Source of the DNA: Ferrimonas sp. YFM
GTDB taxonomy: Bacteria; Pseudomonadota; Gammaproteobacteria; Enterobacterales; Shewanellaceae
Direction of reading: 5' to 3'
DNA length: 64,000 nucleotides
Assembly: GCF_030296015.1 (NCBI RefSeq)
Contig: NZ_AP027368.1
Span: 620,001-684,000, forward strand
In this document: piece by piece, positions 40,857 through 50,206 of the stretch
Layout: every line of letters starts with the position of its first letter
How positions within the stretch are numbered: the stretch's first letter is position 1
Program-made: the position numbers and the translations under genes
Notes under the pieces: model-generated
Told to the model about the DNA's origin: nothing
The model's input: the letters and a program-made list of their open reading frames with translations, nothing else
Databases searched by the model: none

Positions 40857-40890
40857 TGCGGCATACCTGCATTTGCCGCTTTTTTTTTGT
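40857..40890 (+). terminator. Terminator after yggN
   Basis: The stem GCGGCA / TGCCGC is followed by a T9-10 run. Confidence 0.88.
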
Positions 40891-40931
40891 TTTCTAAAAG
40901 GGTTCAATGTATGGGTTAACCGGAGAGTGAT

Positions 40932-41861
40932 ATGCGTGAGCTGTTAGAACCCATAGTTATCTATACCCATGTAGTGCGTGCCCAGGGCTTTTCTGCCGCC
41001 GCCCGCCGCCTGGGCATTTCAAAATCCAAGGTAAGTAGCCAGGTAAGTCAGCTGGAACAACAGCTTGGCGTCCAACTGGTGCAGCGCACCACGCGCTCTC
41101 TGAGCCTGACTGAGGCGGGGGAGACCCTCTACCGTCATGGTGAGTCCATTATTCGTGAGGTGGACTCTGCCGTTGCCAACGTCCAGAGTCTGCACGATGA
41201 GATTCGCGGCGTGCTTCGGGTGGGCATTACCCAGGCCTTTGGCTCCATGCACCTGATGCCTCTGATCCCCGACTTTATGGCCCGCTACCCCAACCTGGAG
41301 CTGGAGATAAGCTTCCTGGATCACAAGGTAGATGTGGTCAACGAAGGGCTGGACCTGTTGCTTACCATGTCTGAACAGCTGCCCCTGGGGATGGTGGCCA
41401 GGCCCTTGATGGACTGTCGCTTCGTTCTGGTGGCTTCTCCCGACTATCTGGCCAAGCACGGCGTTCCCTCCACCCCTGATGATCTGGTTCAGCACAACTG
41501 CCTGGTCTATAAGAGCGAGTGGTATGAGCATGCGGTGTGGGAGTTTAAGCGGGGGGCCGACGAGAAGAAGATTCCGGTCAAGGGGAACTACCGGGTGGAT
41601 GATGCGCCGGCACTGAAAGAGGTGGCCAAGAAGGGGCTGGGCATTGTCTATCTCTCCACCTACCTGCTGGACAATGAACTGCAGGAGGGGGAACTTATTC
41701 CTATCCTGACCGAGTGGAGCCTGACTCACCCCCTTGCCCTGCAGGCGGTCTACCCCAGACGCCAGAACCTGGCCCCCAAGGTGCGTGCCTTCACCGACTT
41801 TGTGAAGGAGAGCCTGGGCGAAGTGCCACGCTGGGATCGCAAATTGGCCCTGTTATTGTAG
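40932..41861 (+). CDS. LysR-family transcriptional regulator
   Basis: A 309-residue LysR protein. The helix-turn-helix AQGFSAAARRLGISKSKVSSQVSQLE (core SAAARRLG...SKVSSQV) sits at about 17-42; the C-terminal effector domain (about 90-295) is of the common CrgA-like subgroup with short histidine-free DNA-binding recognition. No divergent target gene is adjacent: yggN lies upstream in the same direction and a small unassigned unit downstream. It may act on itself or on distant genes. Confidence 0.9.
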   Translation: MRELLEPIVIYTHVVRAQGFSAAARRLGISKSKVSSQVSQLEQQLGVQLVQRTTRSLSLTEAGETLYRHGESIIREVDSAVANVQSLHDEIRGVLRVGITQAFGSMHLMPLIPDFMARYPNLELEISFLDHKVDVVNEGLDLLLTMSEQLPLGMVARPLMDCRFVLVASPDYLAKHGVPSTPDDLVQHNCLVYKSEWYEHAVWEFKRGADEKKIPVKGNYRVDDAPALKEVAKKGLGIVYLSTYLLDNELQEGELIPILTEWSLTHPLALQAVYPRRQNLAPKVRAFTDFVKESLGEVPRWDRKLALLL

Positions 41862-42017
41862 CCCCTGGCGAAAACATTGTTCTCAATACGGAACATAGCC
41901 GTGGTTCGCAGGGGGTTCGGCACTTAAGCTGTTGATTTTTAAAGTGTGCCCTGCTCAATCCTGAACCTGATTTTGCAAAAATGTTGCGTTTTGGTGGAAT
42001 TGTTAACTGCCGACCCC

Positions 42018-42045
42018 TTGTCAATTGTTCTTATATGAATACAAT
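42018..42045 (+). promoter_or_regulatory. Promoter of a small unassigned transcription unit
   Basis: -35 TTGTCA and -10 TACAAT are separated by 16 bases. Together with the terminator at 42329-42358 this defines a transcript of about 300 bases. Confidence 0.65.
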
Positions 42046-42072
42046 GGCCACATCAGTTGAGGTTAAAGCTTT

Positions 42073-42303
42073 ATGGAATTGACCCCTCCATTAAGCCAGC
42101 CGTTTGACCTCACTGAGTGGTGGCGAGTCACCTCGCGGTTCTCCATCACAGGATTATTGAAATCCATCATCTGGAATTTTGGCCCCGGCAATATCCGGGG
42201 CATTTTTCAGACGAAAGATTACCTCCTCCGTACCCTACAAATAAAGGCCAAAGAGCCTTGGAGAGCGGTAGACGGGCGATGGGCAGCGTCAAAAACAAAA
42301 TAA
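42073..42303 (+). CDS. Possible 76-residue hypothetical protein, or sRNA unit
   Basis: An open frame with GAGG ten bases before the ATG lies between a good promoter and a good terminator. The predicted 76-residue protein has many tryptophans and basic residues at its end (about 55-76) and no family I recognise. The transcript is short, so it may be a regulatory RNA with an accidental frame. No codon or conservation evidence decides between these. Confidence 0.35.
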   Translation: MELTPPLSQPFDLTEWWRVTSRFSITGLLKSIIWNFGPGNIRGIFQTKDYLLRTLQIKAKEPWRAVDGRWAASKTK

Positions 42304-42328
42304 TTGAGCCCAGCATAATAACAAGAGA

Positions 42329-42358
42329 TGGGAGAGCCGAAAGGCTCTCCCTTTTTCT
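42329..42358 (+). terminator. Terminator of the small unit
   Basis: The stem GGGAGAGCC / GGCTCTCCC with a GAAA loop is followed by TTTTTCTTT. Confidence 0.85.
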
Positions 42359-42405
42359 TTGGCTGAACACCAACATCCGCTTCTTTGGCTGAACGCCAAC
42401 ATCTG
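42355..42405 (+). repeat. Tandem 26-base direct repeat
   Basis: TTCTTTGGCTGAAC followed by A or G and CCAACATC occurs twice in tandem just after the terminator. The copies differ at one position within this core. It looks like a local duplication. Confidence 0.75.
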
Positions 42406-42487
42406 TTGAGATCGACGAACTATTGTTTGCTGAGATGAACAAGTGTCGAAGGGTTTTGGCGTTCTGTCAGGGAGGTCGGCTGCAGAG

Positions 42488-43633
42488 TCAGTCTGGCAGG
42501 AACATGGCAAGCAGCTCATTCAGGTAGCGATGCCCCTGTTCGGTCAGCCCCATGGTTTCATCATCCAGGTGGATAAGCCCCCGCTCTCTGGCCTGCTCCA
42601 GCAGTGGCCGAACCTGTGCCAGGGTCAGCGGAGTACGCTGCGTGAGCTCTGCCACCGGCATACTCTCCATCAGTCTCAGCCGGTTCATGTAGTACTCCAG
42701 GGCGAAGTCCTCCTCCTCGACTCTGGAGCAGACATCCATAAACTCTCTGTTCCGGTCGAGGAAACCGGCAGGGTGTTTCACCTTCACCGTTCTCAGAACC
42801 TGGCCAGTGAGGGGCTGGGTGATCTTGCCGTGGGCGCCGCAGCCGATCCCCAGGTAATCGCCGAAGCGCCAGTAGTTGAGGTTATGCTCACAGCGGAAGC
42901 CGGGCTTGGCCCAGGCGGAGATCTCATACTGCTCATAGCCTGCCGCCAGCAGCATTTCCCGTCCCTGCTCGAAGATCTGCCACTGTACCTCCTCCTCAGG
43001 CAGCTGAGGGGGGCGGGAGGCGAACTGGGTGTTGGGCTCTATGGTGAGCTGATACCAGGAGAGGTGAACCGTATCCTGAGCGATCGCCTGGCGCAGATCA
43101 TACAGGGCGTCTTCCACACTCTGATCCGGAAGTCCATGCATCAGGTCCAGATTGATGCGCTCGAAGCCCGCTTCTTTGGCGCTGGCCACCGCCTTCAATG
43201 CCTGGGTGTCGTCATGAATGCGTCCCAGTACTTCGAGCTTTGACCGCTGGAAGCTTTGTACCCCTATGGAGAGCCGATTGACGCCGGCACGGCGGTATCC
43301 CTGGTAGCGACCCGCCTCCAGAGTGCCCGGGTTGGCTTCCATGGTGATCTCTATGCCAGGAACAAAGGGGATTCGCTGCTCTACACCCTGCAGCAAACGC
43401 TCTATCCCCCCTGCAGAGATGAGAGATGGGGTGCCGCCGCCAATAAAGATGCTGTGTAAGGCGCGCCCCTGGGCCAGGTGTTTGTCCCGGTCCAGATCGG
43501 CCAGCAGGGCATCGATGTAGTCATCCTCGGGGATGGCGCCCTTGCGTCCATGGGAGTTGAAGTCGCAATAGGGGCACTTCTGTTCACACCAGGGGATGTG
43601 AACATAGAGGGAGAGTGGCGGCAGCTGCATCAT
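42488..43633 (-). CDS. hemW: HemW, radical-SAM heme chaperone
   Basis: A 381-residue radical-SAM protein related to HemN but acting in heme transfer. The cluster-binding motif CEQKCPYCDF (about 17-26) is C-x3-C-x2-C. IFIGGGTPSLIS and TMEANPGTLE follow in the core. It lacks the N-terminal and extra cysteine features of HemN coproporphyrinogen dehydrogenase. It overlaps the rdgB stop (TGATG), as in most gammaproteobacteria. Confidence 0.95.
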   Translation of the reverse strand: MMQLPPLSLYVHIPWCEQKCPYCDFNSHGRKGAIPEDDYIDALLADLDRDKHLAQGRALHSIFIGGGTPSLISAGGIERLLQGVEQRIPFVPGIEITMEANPGTLEAGRYQGYRRAGVNRLSIGVQSFQRSKLEVLGRIHDDTQALKAVASAKEAGFERINLDLMHGLPDQSVEDALYDLRQAIAQDTVHLSWYQLTIEPNTQFASRPPQLPEEEVQWQIFEQGREMLLAAGYEQYEISAWAKPGFRCEHNLNYWRFGDYLGIGCGAHGKITQPLTGQVLRTVKVKHPAGFLDRNREFMDVCSRVEEEDFALEYYMNRLRLMESMPVAELTQRTPLTLAQVRPLLEQARERGLIHLDDETMGLTEQGHRYLNELLAMFLPD

Positions 43634-44229
43634 CAGATGATGCCTTTGTCTTTCAACTGGGCCAGCAGCAGATCCATGGCTTTGCCACGGTGGCTCAGCG
43701 CATTCTTTTCGCCAGCGTCCAGTTCGGCGGCAGTGCGGGTGTCTCCTTTCACCAGGAACACCGGGTCATAGCCGTGGCCCTTCTCGCCTCGGGCTTGGGT
43801 GAGGATCTCTCCCTCCCAGCTGGCCTGACAGATGATGGGCGTCGGGTCTTCGGCATGGCGCATAAACACCAGCACACACTGGAAGCGGGCATTGCGGTTC
43901 TCTTTGCCATCCATCTCTGCCAGCAGCTTGCGCCAGTTGTTCTCGGCGTTGGAGGGCAGGCCGGCGAAGCGAGCGGAGTAGATACCTGGCTTGCCGTTGA
44001 GGGCATCCACCTCGATGCCCGAATCGTCGGCAATGGCGGGCAGGCCGGTGGCCTTGGCGGCGTTGCGTGCCTTAATCAGCGCGTTTTCGACGAAGGTGAG
44101 GCCATCTTCGATGGCTTCGGGAACCTCAAATTCACTTTGGGGGGAAACGCTAATGGGGAAGTCGGCCAGCAGGGTGGCGAACTCTTTGACCTTGCCGGCG
44201 TTGCCGGTGGCCAGGACAATCTGTTTCAT
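43633..44229 (-). CDS. rdgB: RdgB, XTP/dITP diphosphatase
   Basis: A 198-residue house-cleaning nucleotidase that removes non-canonical purine nucleotides. The start TGNAGKVKEFATLL binds the phosphate; FVENALIKARNAAKATG (about 47-63), DDSGIEVDALNGKPGIYSARF (core DSGIEVDALNG) and SHRGKAM near the end are diagnostic. Its place in a hemW-proC operon is conserved. Confidence 0.97.
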   Translation of the reverse strand: MKQIVLATGNAGKVKEFATLLADFPISVSPQSEFEVPEAIEDGLTFVENALIKARNAAKATGLPAIADDSGIEVDALNGKPGIYSARFAGLPSNAENNWRKLLAEMDGKENRNARFQCVLVFMRHAEDPTPIICQASWEGEILTQARGEKGHGYDPVFLVKGDTRTAAELDAGEKNALSHRGKAMDLLLAQLKDKGII

Positions 44230-44292
44230 GGCATCTACTCAAACCAGGGCTAGGGGCTGGAATTCTACCCGAGCCCCGGCCTGAGTGCGATA

Positions 44293-44730
44293 TCAGTCTA
44301 CGTAGAACTTCTGCTTGAACTGCAGATTGGTGTCCAGATCCGTGCCGTTGGAGATGTCCAGGGTGAAGGTAAAGGTCTCCTCATTCCGGTGATCCACCTC
44401 GGCGATGTAATAGATGGCGGTGCCTTCGCGAATCTCTTTAAACTTGAGGGATTTCTGGCTTCCCAGCAGGTTCTGGGCGTTGCCGCGGATGCTGGCGGCG
44501 ACCGCTTCTCCCTCACCACCTTTGGAGGTGTCCAGAACCACCACGTTCACCAGGCCCACATAGCGGCTGCGGTTGATGCCATAGGTCTTGGCGATGGAGG
44601 GTGGGATAAAGGTGCTGCCGAAGGAGACGTAGTGGATGGCGTAGTCCCCTACCTGAACCTTCTGCTCTGCCTTCACGGGAAGAACGAGGAACAGGCTGAG
44701 CGCCAGCAGGGCGCATAGACGTTTGAACAT
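44293..44730 (-). CDS. DUF4426 family exported protein
   Basis: A 145-residue secreted protein with signal peptide MFKRLCALLALSLFLVLPVKA. The body matches the DUF4426 family, found between rdgB and yggU in Vibrio and Shewanella: VQVGDYAIHYVSFGSTFIPPSIAKTYGI region (core FGSTFIPPSIA) and VNVVVLD. Function is unknown. It is 63 bases before rdgB in the operon. Confidence 0.85.
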   Translation of the reverse strand: MFKRLCALLALSLFLVLPVKAEQKVQVGDYAIHYVSFGSTFIPPSIAKTYGINRSRYVGLVNVVVLDTSKGGEGEAVAASIRGNAQNLLGSQKSLKFKEIREGTAIYYIAEVDHRNEETFTFTLDISNGTDLDTNLQFKQKFYVD

Positions 44731-44793
44731 AAACGAACTCCTTCTCTGTGTTGCGCGTGGGTATGGCCCCGCATCACAGGGCCATTCTCACTA

Positions 44794-45081
44794 TTATAAT
44801 AGTTGCTCAATGAGTTCGGGGATCTGCACCGGGTCGTCAATGCGTACCTGCTTATGTCGACCCAGCTCCCCTTTGAGGATGGAGACCTGTCCCTTGGCCA
44901 CACGGAACTGCTTGGCCAGGTACTTGGTCAGGTGAGCATTGGCCTTGCCGTCCACCGGTGGGGCGGTGATGGCAATTTTCAACTCTTCGCCGTGTGGACC
45001 CACTATCTGGTCACGGCTGGCCTTGGGCTGAATGTAGAGATTCAGCAGCAGGGATTTCCCCTGCTGCTCTACCGGCCTCAA
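44794..45081 (-). CDS. yggU: YggU family protein (DUF167)
   Basis: A 95-residue small cytosolic protein of the DUF167 family. Typical segments are [17 protein letters not shown] and [22 protein letters not shown] (core APPVDGKAN). Function is unknown. It overlaps the yggT stop by four bases. Confidence 0.93.
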   Translation of the reverse strand: MRPVEQQGKSLLLNLYIQPKASRDQIVGPHGEELKIAITAPPVDGKANAHLTKYLAKQFRVAKGQVSILKGELGRHKQVRIDDPVQIPELIEQLL

Positions 45082-45626
45082 ATGGCGCCCCAGAGTGGGA
45101 TCAGGTCATAGAGGAACAGGTTGATGAAGTTCAGGCCAATCAGCACCACCATCAGGGAGAAGTCCAGGCCACCCATGGCAGGGATCACCCGGCGGATGGG
45201 AGCCAGCATCGGCTCGGTGAGCTGCATGAACACGTACTCGATGGGGTTCTGGCCCTGGCTTATCCAGCTCATGATGGCGCGGATGATCAGGATCCAGAAC
45301 AGCAGCATACCCGCTTCCTTCACCAGGGTGATGCCACCCAGATAGAAGGCGATGGGGTCGAAGGTGCCGCTTTGCACCATCATCAGTAGCGCCCACTTGG
45401 CCAGGGCGACCAGGTAAGCCAATACCACACCGGCCAGATCCAGGCTGCCGATGGCGGGAATGAATCGACGCAGGGGGGCCAGCAGCGGGTGGGTGGCTTT
45501 CACGATAAACTGGCTGAAAGGGTTGTAGAAGTCGGCGCGGGCCCATTGCAGCCAGACACGCAGGATGACCACCATCAGATAGAGGTTGAATACTGTGCTG
45601 ATCAGATAGAGAAAGGCAGATGACAT
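45078..45626 (-). CDS. yggT: YggT family membrane protein
   Basis: A 182-residue inner-membrane protein with two YGGT units, each with two helices. Conserved motifs are [24 protein letters not shown] in the first unit and [22 protein letters not shown] in the second, described here by PLLAPLRR and PMLAPIRR. Function is uncertain; related proteins affect cell division or osmotic behaviour. Confidence 0.93.
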   Translation of the reverse strand: MSSAFLYLISTVFNLYLMVVILRVWLQWARADFYNPFSQFIVKATHPLLAPLRRFIPAIGSLDLAGVVLAYLVALAKWALLMMVQSGTFDPIAFYLGGITLVKEAGMLLFWILIIRAIMSWISQGQNPIEYVFMQLTEPMLAPIRRVIPAMGGLDFSLMVVLIGLNFINLFLYDLIPLWGAI

Positions 45627-45652
45627 AGTTAATCGTTACCCTAATAGAAAAA

Positions 45653-46480
45653 TTAAAACTGTTCGGCCATCTCTTCGGCCCTTTTTACTGCGGCCTTCAT
45701 GGCCCCGTCTACTGTGTCTCGCAATCCCTGCTGTTCGAAATGTTCTATCGCCTTGGCGGTGGTGCCTCCCTTTGAGGTGACCCGGTTACGCAGCTCCGCC
45801 AGGGAAAGATCGGGATTCTGTTTTACCATGGCCGCAGCGCCGATGGCGGTCTGCTGAATCATCTCCCGGGCCTGTTCCCGGCTGACCCCCAGGCTGTTGA
45901 CTGCGCTCTCCTCCATCGCCTCCATCATCAGGAAGAAATAGGCCGGAGCACTGCCGGCGCAGGCGATCACCTGATCGATGCCGGACTCCTGCTCTACCCA
46001 GGTGATTTCGCCCACTGCCTGCATCAGATGACCGGCCAGCTGCCGATCCGTGTCGCTGCAGCCCTTGGCCGCGTAGAGGCCGGTCATACCCAGCCCAAGC
46101 AGGGATGGGGTGTTGGGCATGGCACGTACCACCCGCACATCCTGGCCCAGGTACTGGGCAATTCTGTCGCAGGTGACCCCGGCAGCGATGGAGACCACCA
46201 GCTTATTGCTGAAATCGATGTGACTCAGAGTTTCGCAGACCTGTTTCAGGATCTGGGGTTTCACCGCCAGGATTACAACCTCACTGGCCGCCGCTTCCAG
46301 GTTGTCGTTGCTGGTGCGGATGGAGAACTTGCTTTTCAGTTCATCCAGCTTCGGGTTACTTGGATTGCTGGCGATGATGGCGCTGGCGGGATAGCCGCCC
46401 TTGACCAGGCCACTGATGATACTGTGGCTCATGTTGCCGGCCCCGATAAAGCCCAGGGTTGGCTGTTGCATCTCTGTCAC
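45653..46480 (-). CDS. proC: Pyrroline-5-carboxylate reductase ProC
   Basis: A 275-residue last enzyme of proline synthesis, reducing pyrroline-5-carboxylate with NAD(P)H. The nucleotide motif GFIGAGNMSHSII (about 10-22), VVRAMPNTPSLLG and the C-terminal NSLGVSREQAREMIQQTAIGAA and GGTTAKAIEHFE signatures are present. GTG at 46480 is chosen, with AAGGAAG five bases upstream; an ATG three codons in is possible. It sits two bases after yggS. Confidence 0.95.
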   Translation of the reverse strand: MTEMQQPTLGFIGAGNMSHSIISGLVKGGYPASAIIASNPSNPKLDELKSKFSIRTSNDNLEAAASEVVILAVKPQILKQVCETLSHIDFSNKLVVSIAAGVTCDRIAQYLGQDVRVVRAMPNTPSLLGLGMTGLYAAKGCSDTDRQLAGHLMQAVGEITWVEQESGIDQVIACAGSAPAYFFLMMEAMEESAVNSLGVSREQAREMIQQTAIGAAAMVKQNPDLSLAELRNRVTSKGGTTAKAIEHFEQQGLRDTVDGAMKAAVKRAEEMAEQF

Positions 46481-46482
46481 TG

Positions 46483-47166
46483 TTACTTCCTTGCCCCAAA
46501 AATGGCCGTTCCCAGCCTGACCATGGTGCTCTGTTCGGCGATGGCGGCATCCAGGTCGCCGCTCATCCCCATGGATAGGGTATCTATATCGCTAAATTCA
46601 GATTTTAGCTCATTAAACAGCTTTTTAACTTTGGCAAACTGCGCCCTCTGCTGCTCGGGATCCTGAGTGGCCATGGGAATGGCCATCAGTCCGCGCAGGC
46701 GGATGTTCTCCAGCTGGCTCACCTCTCTGGCCAGGGCGGTCACCTCGTCGGCACTGGCACCGGATTTGGATTCTTCGTCGCTGATGTTCACCTGCAGGCA
46801 GATGTTCAGCGGCGGCAGCTCGTGTGGTCGCTGCTCCGCCAATCGTCGGGCGACCTTGATGCGGTCCACACTGTGGACCCAATGGAACTGCTCGGCGATG
46901 GGGCGTGTCTTGTTGGACTGGATGGGGCCGATAAAGTGCCAGATGATCTCCAGATCGGTCAGCTGCTGCTGTTTCTCCAGGGATTCCTGAAGGTAGTTCT
47001 CCCCGAAATGACGCTGGCCTGCCTCATAGGCCTCTCTGAGCATGGAGGCGGGCTTGGTTTTGCTTACGGCAAGCAGGGTGATCTCGTCTGAATTTCGTCC
47101 TACGACGGCCGCAGACTGTGCAATCTGCTCTTGGGCCAGACTCAGCTGGTCTGCTATGGTTGTCAT
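46483..47166 (-). CDS. yggS: YggS, PLP homeostasis protein
   Basis: A 227-residue single-domain PLP-binding protein of the YBL036C family, acting in vitamin B6 and amino-acid balance. The PLP lysine is in LLAVSKTKP (about residues 29-37). GENYLQE, WHFIGPIQSNKTR, HSVDR and LGTAIFGAR are diagnostic. The ATG at 47166 marks the start of homology. It is divergent from pilT with about 28 bases between starts and is the first gene of the run to hemW. Confidence 0.95.
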   Translation of the reverse strand: MTTIADQLSLAQEQIAQSAAVVGRNSDEITLLAVSKTKPASMLREAYEAGQRHFGENYLQESLEKQQQLTDLEIIWHFIGPIQSNKTRPIAEQFHWVHSVDRIKVARRLAEQRPHELPPLNICLQVNISDEESKSGASADEVTALAREVSQLENIRLRGLMAIPMATQDPEQQRAQFAKVKKLFNELKSEFSDIDTLSMGMSGDLDAAIAEQSTMVRLGTAIFGARK

Positions 47167-47194
47167 AATTTTTGGGTTATGTGATGTCAGATAA

Positions 47195-48226
47195 ATGGAT
47201 ATTACTGAGCTTCTTGCTTTTAGTGTAAAACACAACGCCTCCGATCTGCACCTATCTTCCGGTGTGGCCCCTCTTATTCGAGTCGATGGTGAGGTTCGCC
47301 GCCTGAGTGTTCCTGAACTGGATCACGCCACCATACAGGCGCTTGTCTACGACATCATGAATGACAAGCAGCGTAAGGAGTATGAGGAGAAGCTGGAGAT
47401 CGATTTCTCTTTCGAGGTGCCGGATCTGGCCCGCTTCAGGGTCAACGCCTTCCACCAGTCAAGGGGAGCTGCGGCGGTATTTCGTACCATTCCCAGCGAA
47501 GTGCTGACCCTGGAGCAGCTGGAAGCTCCAGACATCTTCCGCCAGATCGCCTCCTTTCCTAGGGGACTGGTGCTGGTGACCGGCCCTACCGGATCGGGCA
47601 AGAGCACCACCCTGGCTGCCATGGTGGATTACATCAATGCAGAGCGCCGGGACCATATCCTGACCATCGAGGATCCCATAGAGTTTGTTCACAAGCCGAA
47701 GAACTGCCTGATTAACCAGAGGGAAGTGCACCGGGATACCCACAGCTTCAACAATGCCCTGCGCAGTGCCCTGCGTGAGGACCCCGACGTGATCCTTGTG
47801 GGGGAACTCAGGGACCTGGAAACCATCCGTCTGGCCCTGACGGCGGCGGAAACCGGTCACCTGGTGTTCGGCACCCTGCACACTACCTCGGCGGCCAAGA
47901 CCATCGATCGGGTTGTGGATGTGTTCCCGGCGGCGGAGAAGGATATGGTGCGCACCATGTTGTCTGAATCCCTGCAGGCGGTGATCTCCCAGACCCTGGT
48001 GAAAAAGGTGGGCGGAGGCCGGGTGGCGGCCCATGAGATCATGATGGGGACACCGGCCATCCGTAATCTGATCCGTGAGGACAAGGTGGCGCAGATGTAC
48101 TCCGCCATACAGACCGGCATGAGCCATGGCATGCAGACACTGGAGCAGAGCCTGACCAAGCTGGCGAGTCAGGGGCTGATCAGCCGTCAGGATATGCTGT
48201 CCAAGCTGAATAAGCCTTCTCTCTAG
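47195..48226 (+). CDS. pilT: Type IV pilus retraction ATPase PilT
   Basis: A 343-residue hexameric ATPase powering pilus retraction and twitching. An N-terminal PAS-like domain precedes Walker A GPTGSGKST (about 129-137), aspartate box and Walker B DVILVGELRD, and the histidine box HLVFGTLHT. The PilT signature AIRNLIRE near residue 287 is intact. It is eight bases before pilU. Confidence 0.97.
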   Translation: MDITELLAFSVKHNASDLHLSSGVAPLIRVDGEVRRLSVPELDHATIQALVYDIMNDKQRKEYEEKLEIDFSFEVPDLARFRVNAFHQSRGAAAVFRTIPSEVLTLEQLEAPDIFRQIASFPRGLVLVTGPTGSGKSTTLAAMVDYINAERRDHILTIEDPIEFVHKPKNCLINQREVHRDTHSFNNALRSALREDPDVILVGELRDLETIRLALTAAETGHLVFGTLHTTSAAKTIDRVVDVFPAAEKDMVRTMLSESLQAVISQTLVKKVGGGRVAAHEIMMGTPAIRNLIREDKVAQMYSAIQTGMSHGMQTLEQSLTKLASQGLISRQDMLSKLNKPSL

Positions 48227-48234
48227 GAGCCCCC

Positions 48235-49350
48235 ATGGAGATCAATCAGCTATTGGCTCAGATGGTCAGCCGTCAGGCCAGTGACCTGTTTATCACCGCC
48301 GATTTTCCTCCCAGCGCCAAGATTGACGGGGTGATGACTCCCCTTGGTGAGGCGCCTTTGACCCCTGAGCAGTCGCTGGCCCTGGTGGAGTCGGTGATGA
48401 CCCCGGACACCAGGGAGCAGTTTCACCTGCACCGGGAGGCCAATTTCGCTTACAGCTTCGATGAGTCATTGGGGCGTTTCCGGGTCTCTGCATTCTGGCA
48501 GCGGGAGCAGGCGGGTATGGTGCTTCGTCGCATCCAGACCGAGATCCCCACCCCGGAACAGCTGCATCTGCCCCAGGTGATGACGGACGTGGCCATGGCC
48601 AAGCGCGGCCTGGTGATCATGGTGGGGGCGACGGGAACGGGTAAGTCCACCTCTCTGGCGGCCATGGTGGGACACCGCAATGCCCATCAGGCCGGGCATA
48701 TCCTTACCATCGAAGATCCGGTGGAGTTTGTCCATAAGCACCGCAAGAGCATAGTGACCCAGAGGGAGGTGGGGCTGGACACCGAGTCTTTCGAAGCGGC
48801 CCTGAAGAGCTCCCTGCGCCAGGCGCCGGACGTGATCCTCATAGGTGAGATCCGCAGTCAGGAGACCATGGAGTTTGCCCTGGCGTTTGCCGAAACCGGC
48901 CACCTGTGTATGGCGACCCTGCACGCCAACAACGCCAACCAGGCTTTGGACCGCATCATGCATCTGGTGCCCAAGGAGAGGCATCGGCAGCTGCTGTTTG
49001 ACCTGTCATTGAATCTCAAGGCGGTGATGGCCCAACAGCTGGTGCCCTGCAAGCAGGGCAATGGTCGGCGGGTGGCCATCGAGGTGCTGCTGAACACCCC
49101 CAGGGTGGCGGATCTCATCGCCAAAGGCGAACTGCATGAGCTGAAGGGAACCATGGCGGCCAGTCGGGAACAGGGGATGCAGACCTTCGATCAGGCGCTG
49201 TTTGACCTCTACATGGCTGAGCAGATCAGCTATGAGGATGCCCTTCACTACGCGGATTCCCCCAATGACCTGAGGCTGATGATTAAACTCAAGGCCAATG
49301 AGGGAAGCTCGGCGGGAAGCCTGGAAGGGGTCACCATTGAACTGGACTAG
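48235..49350 (+). CDS. pilU: PilT-like accessory retraction ATPase PilU
   Basis: A 371-residue paralogue of PilT that supports retraction under load. Walker A GATGTGKST (about 139-147), EDPVEFVHKHRKSIVTQREVG (core EDPVEFVHKH), Walker B DVILIGEIR and the box HLCMATLHANN are seen. The AIRNLIRE motif of PilT is replaced (RVADLIAKG). Its C-terminal extension (about 335-371) is longer than in PilT. It is in the same operon as pilT. Confidence 0.96.
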   Translation: MEINQLLAQMVSRQASDLFITADFPPSAKIDGVMTPLGEAPLTPEQSLALVESVMTPDTREQFHLHREANFAYSFDESLGRFRVSAFWQREQAGMVLRRIQTEIPTPEQLHLPQVMTDVAMAKRGLVIMVGATGTGKSTSLAAMVGHRNAHQAGHILTIEDPVEFVHKHRKSIVTQREVGLDTESFEAALKSSLRQAPDVILIGEIRSQETMEFALAFAETGHLCMATLHANNANQALDRIMHLVPKERHRQLLFDLSLNLKAVMAQQLVPCKQGNGRRVAIEVLLNTPRVADLIAKGELHELKGTMAASREQGMQTFDQALFDLYMAEQISYEDALHYADSPNDLRLMIKLKANEGSSAGSLEGVTIELD

Positions 49351-49373
49351 AACACACAGGGGTTACTGAAAGC

Positions 49374-50021
49374 ATGGCCAATAAACTGGGGCGGCCGGTC
49401 GGAGAGTCCAATGCCAGAGAGCTGTTGGTAGAAGCAGCCAGGGATCTGTTTTCCGAGCTTCCCTATGAAAAGGTGTCCACCCGCAAGGTGGCTGAGCGGG
49501 CCGGGGTAAACGCTTCGCTGATTCGTTACTACTTCTCCAACAAGTGGGGGCTGTTTGAGGCGATGATGCAGGAGACGGTTCAGCCTGTGTTTGAAAAGGC
49601 GATCAAGGCCAGACAGGGTGAGGACTTCTCATCCCTGTCCGAGATGTTTCGTACCTATTACCGGGTGATGTCCAAAAGCCCCTCTTTTCCCAAGCTGCTC
49701 TATCGTCTGCTCTCAATGGATGGCAGAGATGGTCAGATCGGTCACGCCTATGCCATGATCGAGAAGGGACTGGGGTTGGGGGAGAAGCCGTTGATGCAGT
49801 CCATGGCGGACAATGGTGATCTCAAGCCTGGCATTGACCCAACCATGGCCCGACTGAGCCTGATGAGTTTGATGGTATTTCCCTTTGTTGCGCCGCCGAA
49901 AATGCTCGAGCTTCATGGCATTACCCTGAATGAGGAGTTTATAGAGCGACTGGCTGAGCACAATCTGGCCCTGCTGGAAGCGGGACTGCTGCGAGAGAGT
50001 GACCCATCCTCCTGTAAGTGA
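49374..50021 (+). CDS. TetR-family transcriptional regulator
   Basis: A 215-residue TetR/AcrR regulator. The helix-turn-helix region, VSTRKVAERAGVNASLIRYYFSNKWGLFE (core TRKVAERAGVN...YYFSNK), lies at about 35-62. The ligand domain is unassigned. It starts 23 bases after pilU and could be read with the pilTU operon, yet no efflux partner is adjacent. The effector is unknown. Confidence 0.88.
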   Translation: MANKLGRPVGESNARELLVEAARDLFSELPYEKVSTRKVAERAGVNASLIRYYFSNKWGLFEAMMQETVQPVFEKAIKARQGEDFSSLSEMFRTYYRVMSKSPSFPKLLYRLLSMDGRDGQIGHAYAMIEKGLGLGEKPLMQSMADNGDLKPGIDPTMARLSLMSLMVFPFVAPPKMLELHGITLNEEFIERLAEHNLALLEAGLLRESDPSSCK

Positions 50022-50206
50022 TCCGCCCGAATCGCCCTGAAGTTCTAACGGTGATTTTGGGGCAAGCCATTGACTAACTAAGTTTTTACTTCTGTGGCGC
50101 ATTAATCCGTCTCCTTGGTTCTGCACCTGAACCTAGCGGGAACTCCTTATTCTGACTAAGTTTTAAGTTGGAGTCGGGAGGACTCCCTGGGTTTAGAGGT
50201 GCAAGG

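Larger units (their letters stand above)
41862..42487. other. Intergenic region between the LysR gene and hemW
   Basis: This region contains the small transcription unit and tandem repeat listed separately. Nothing else is recognisable. Confidence 0.5.
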
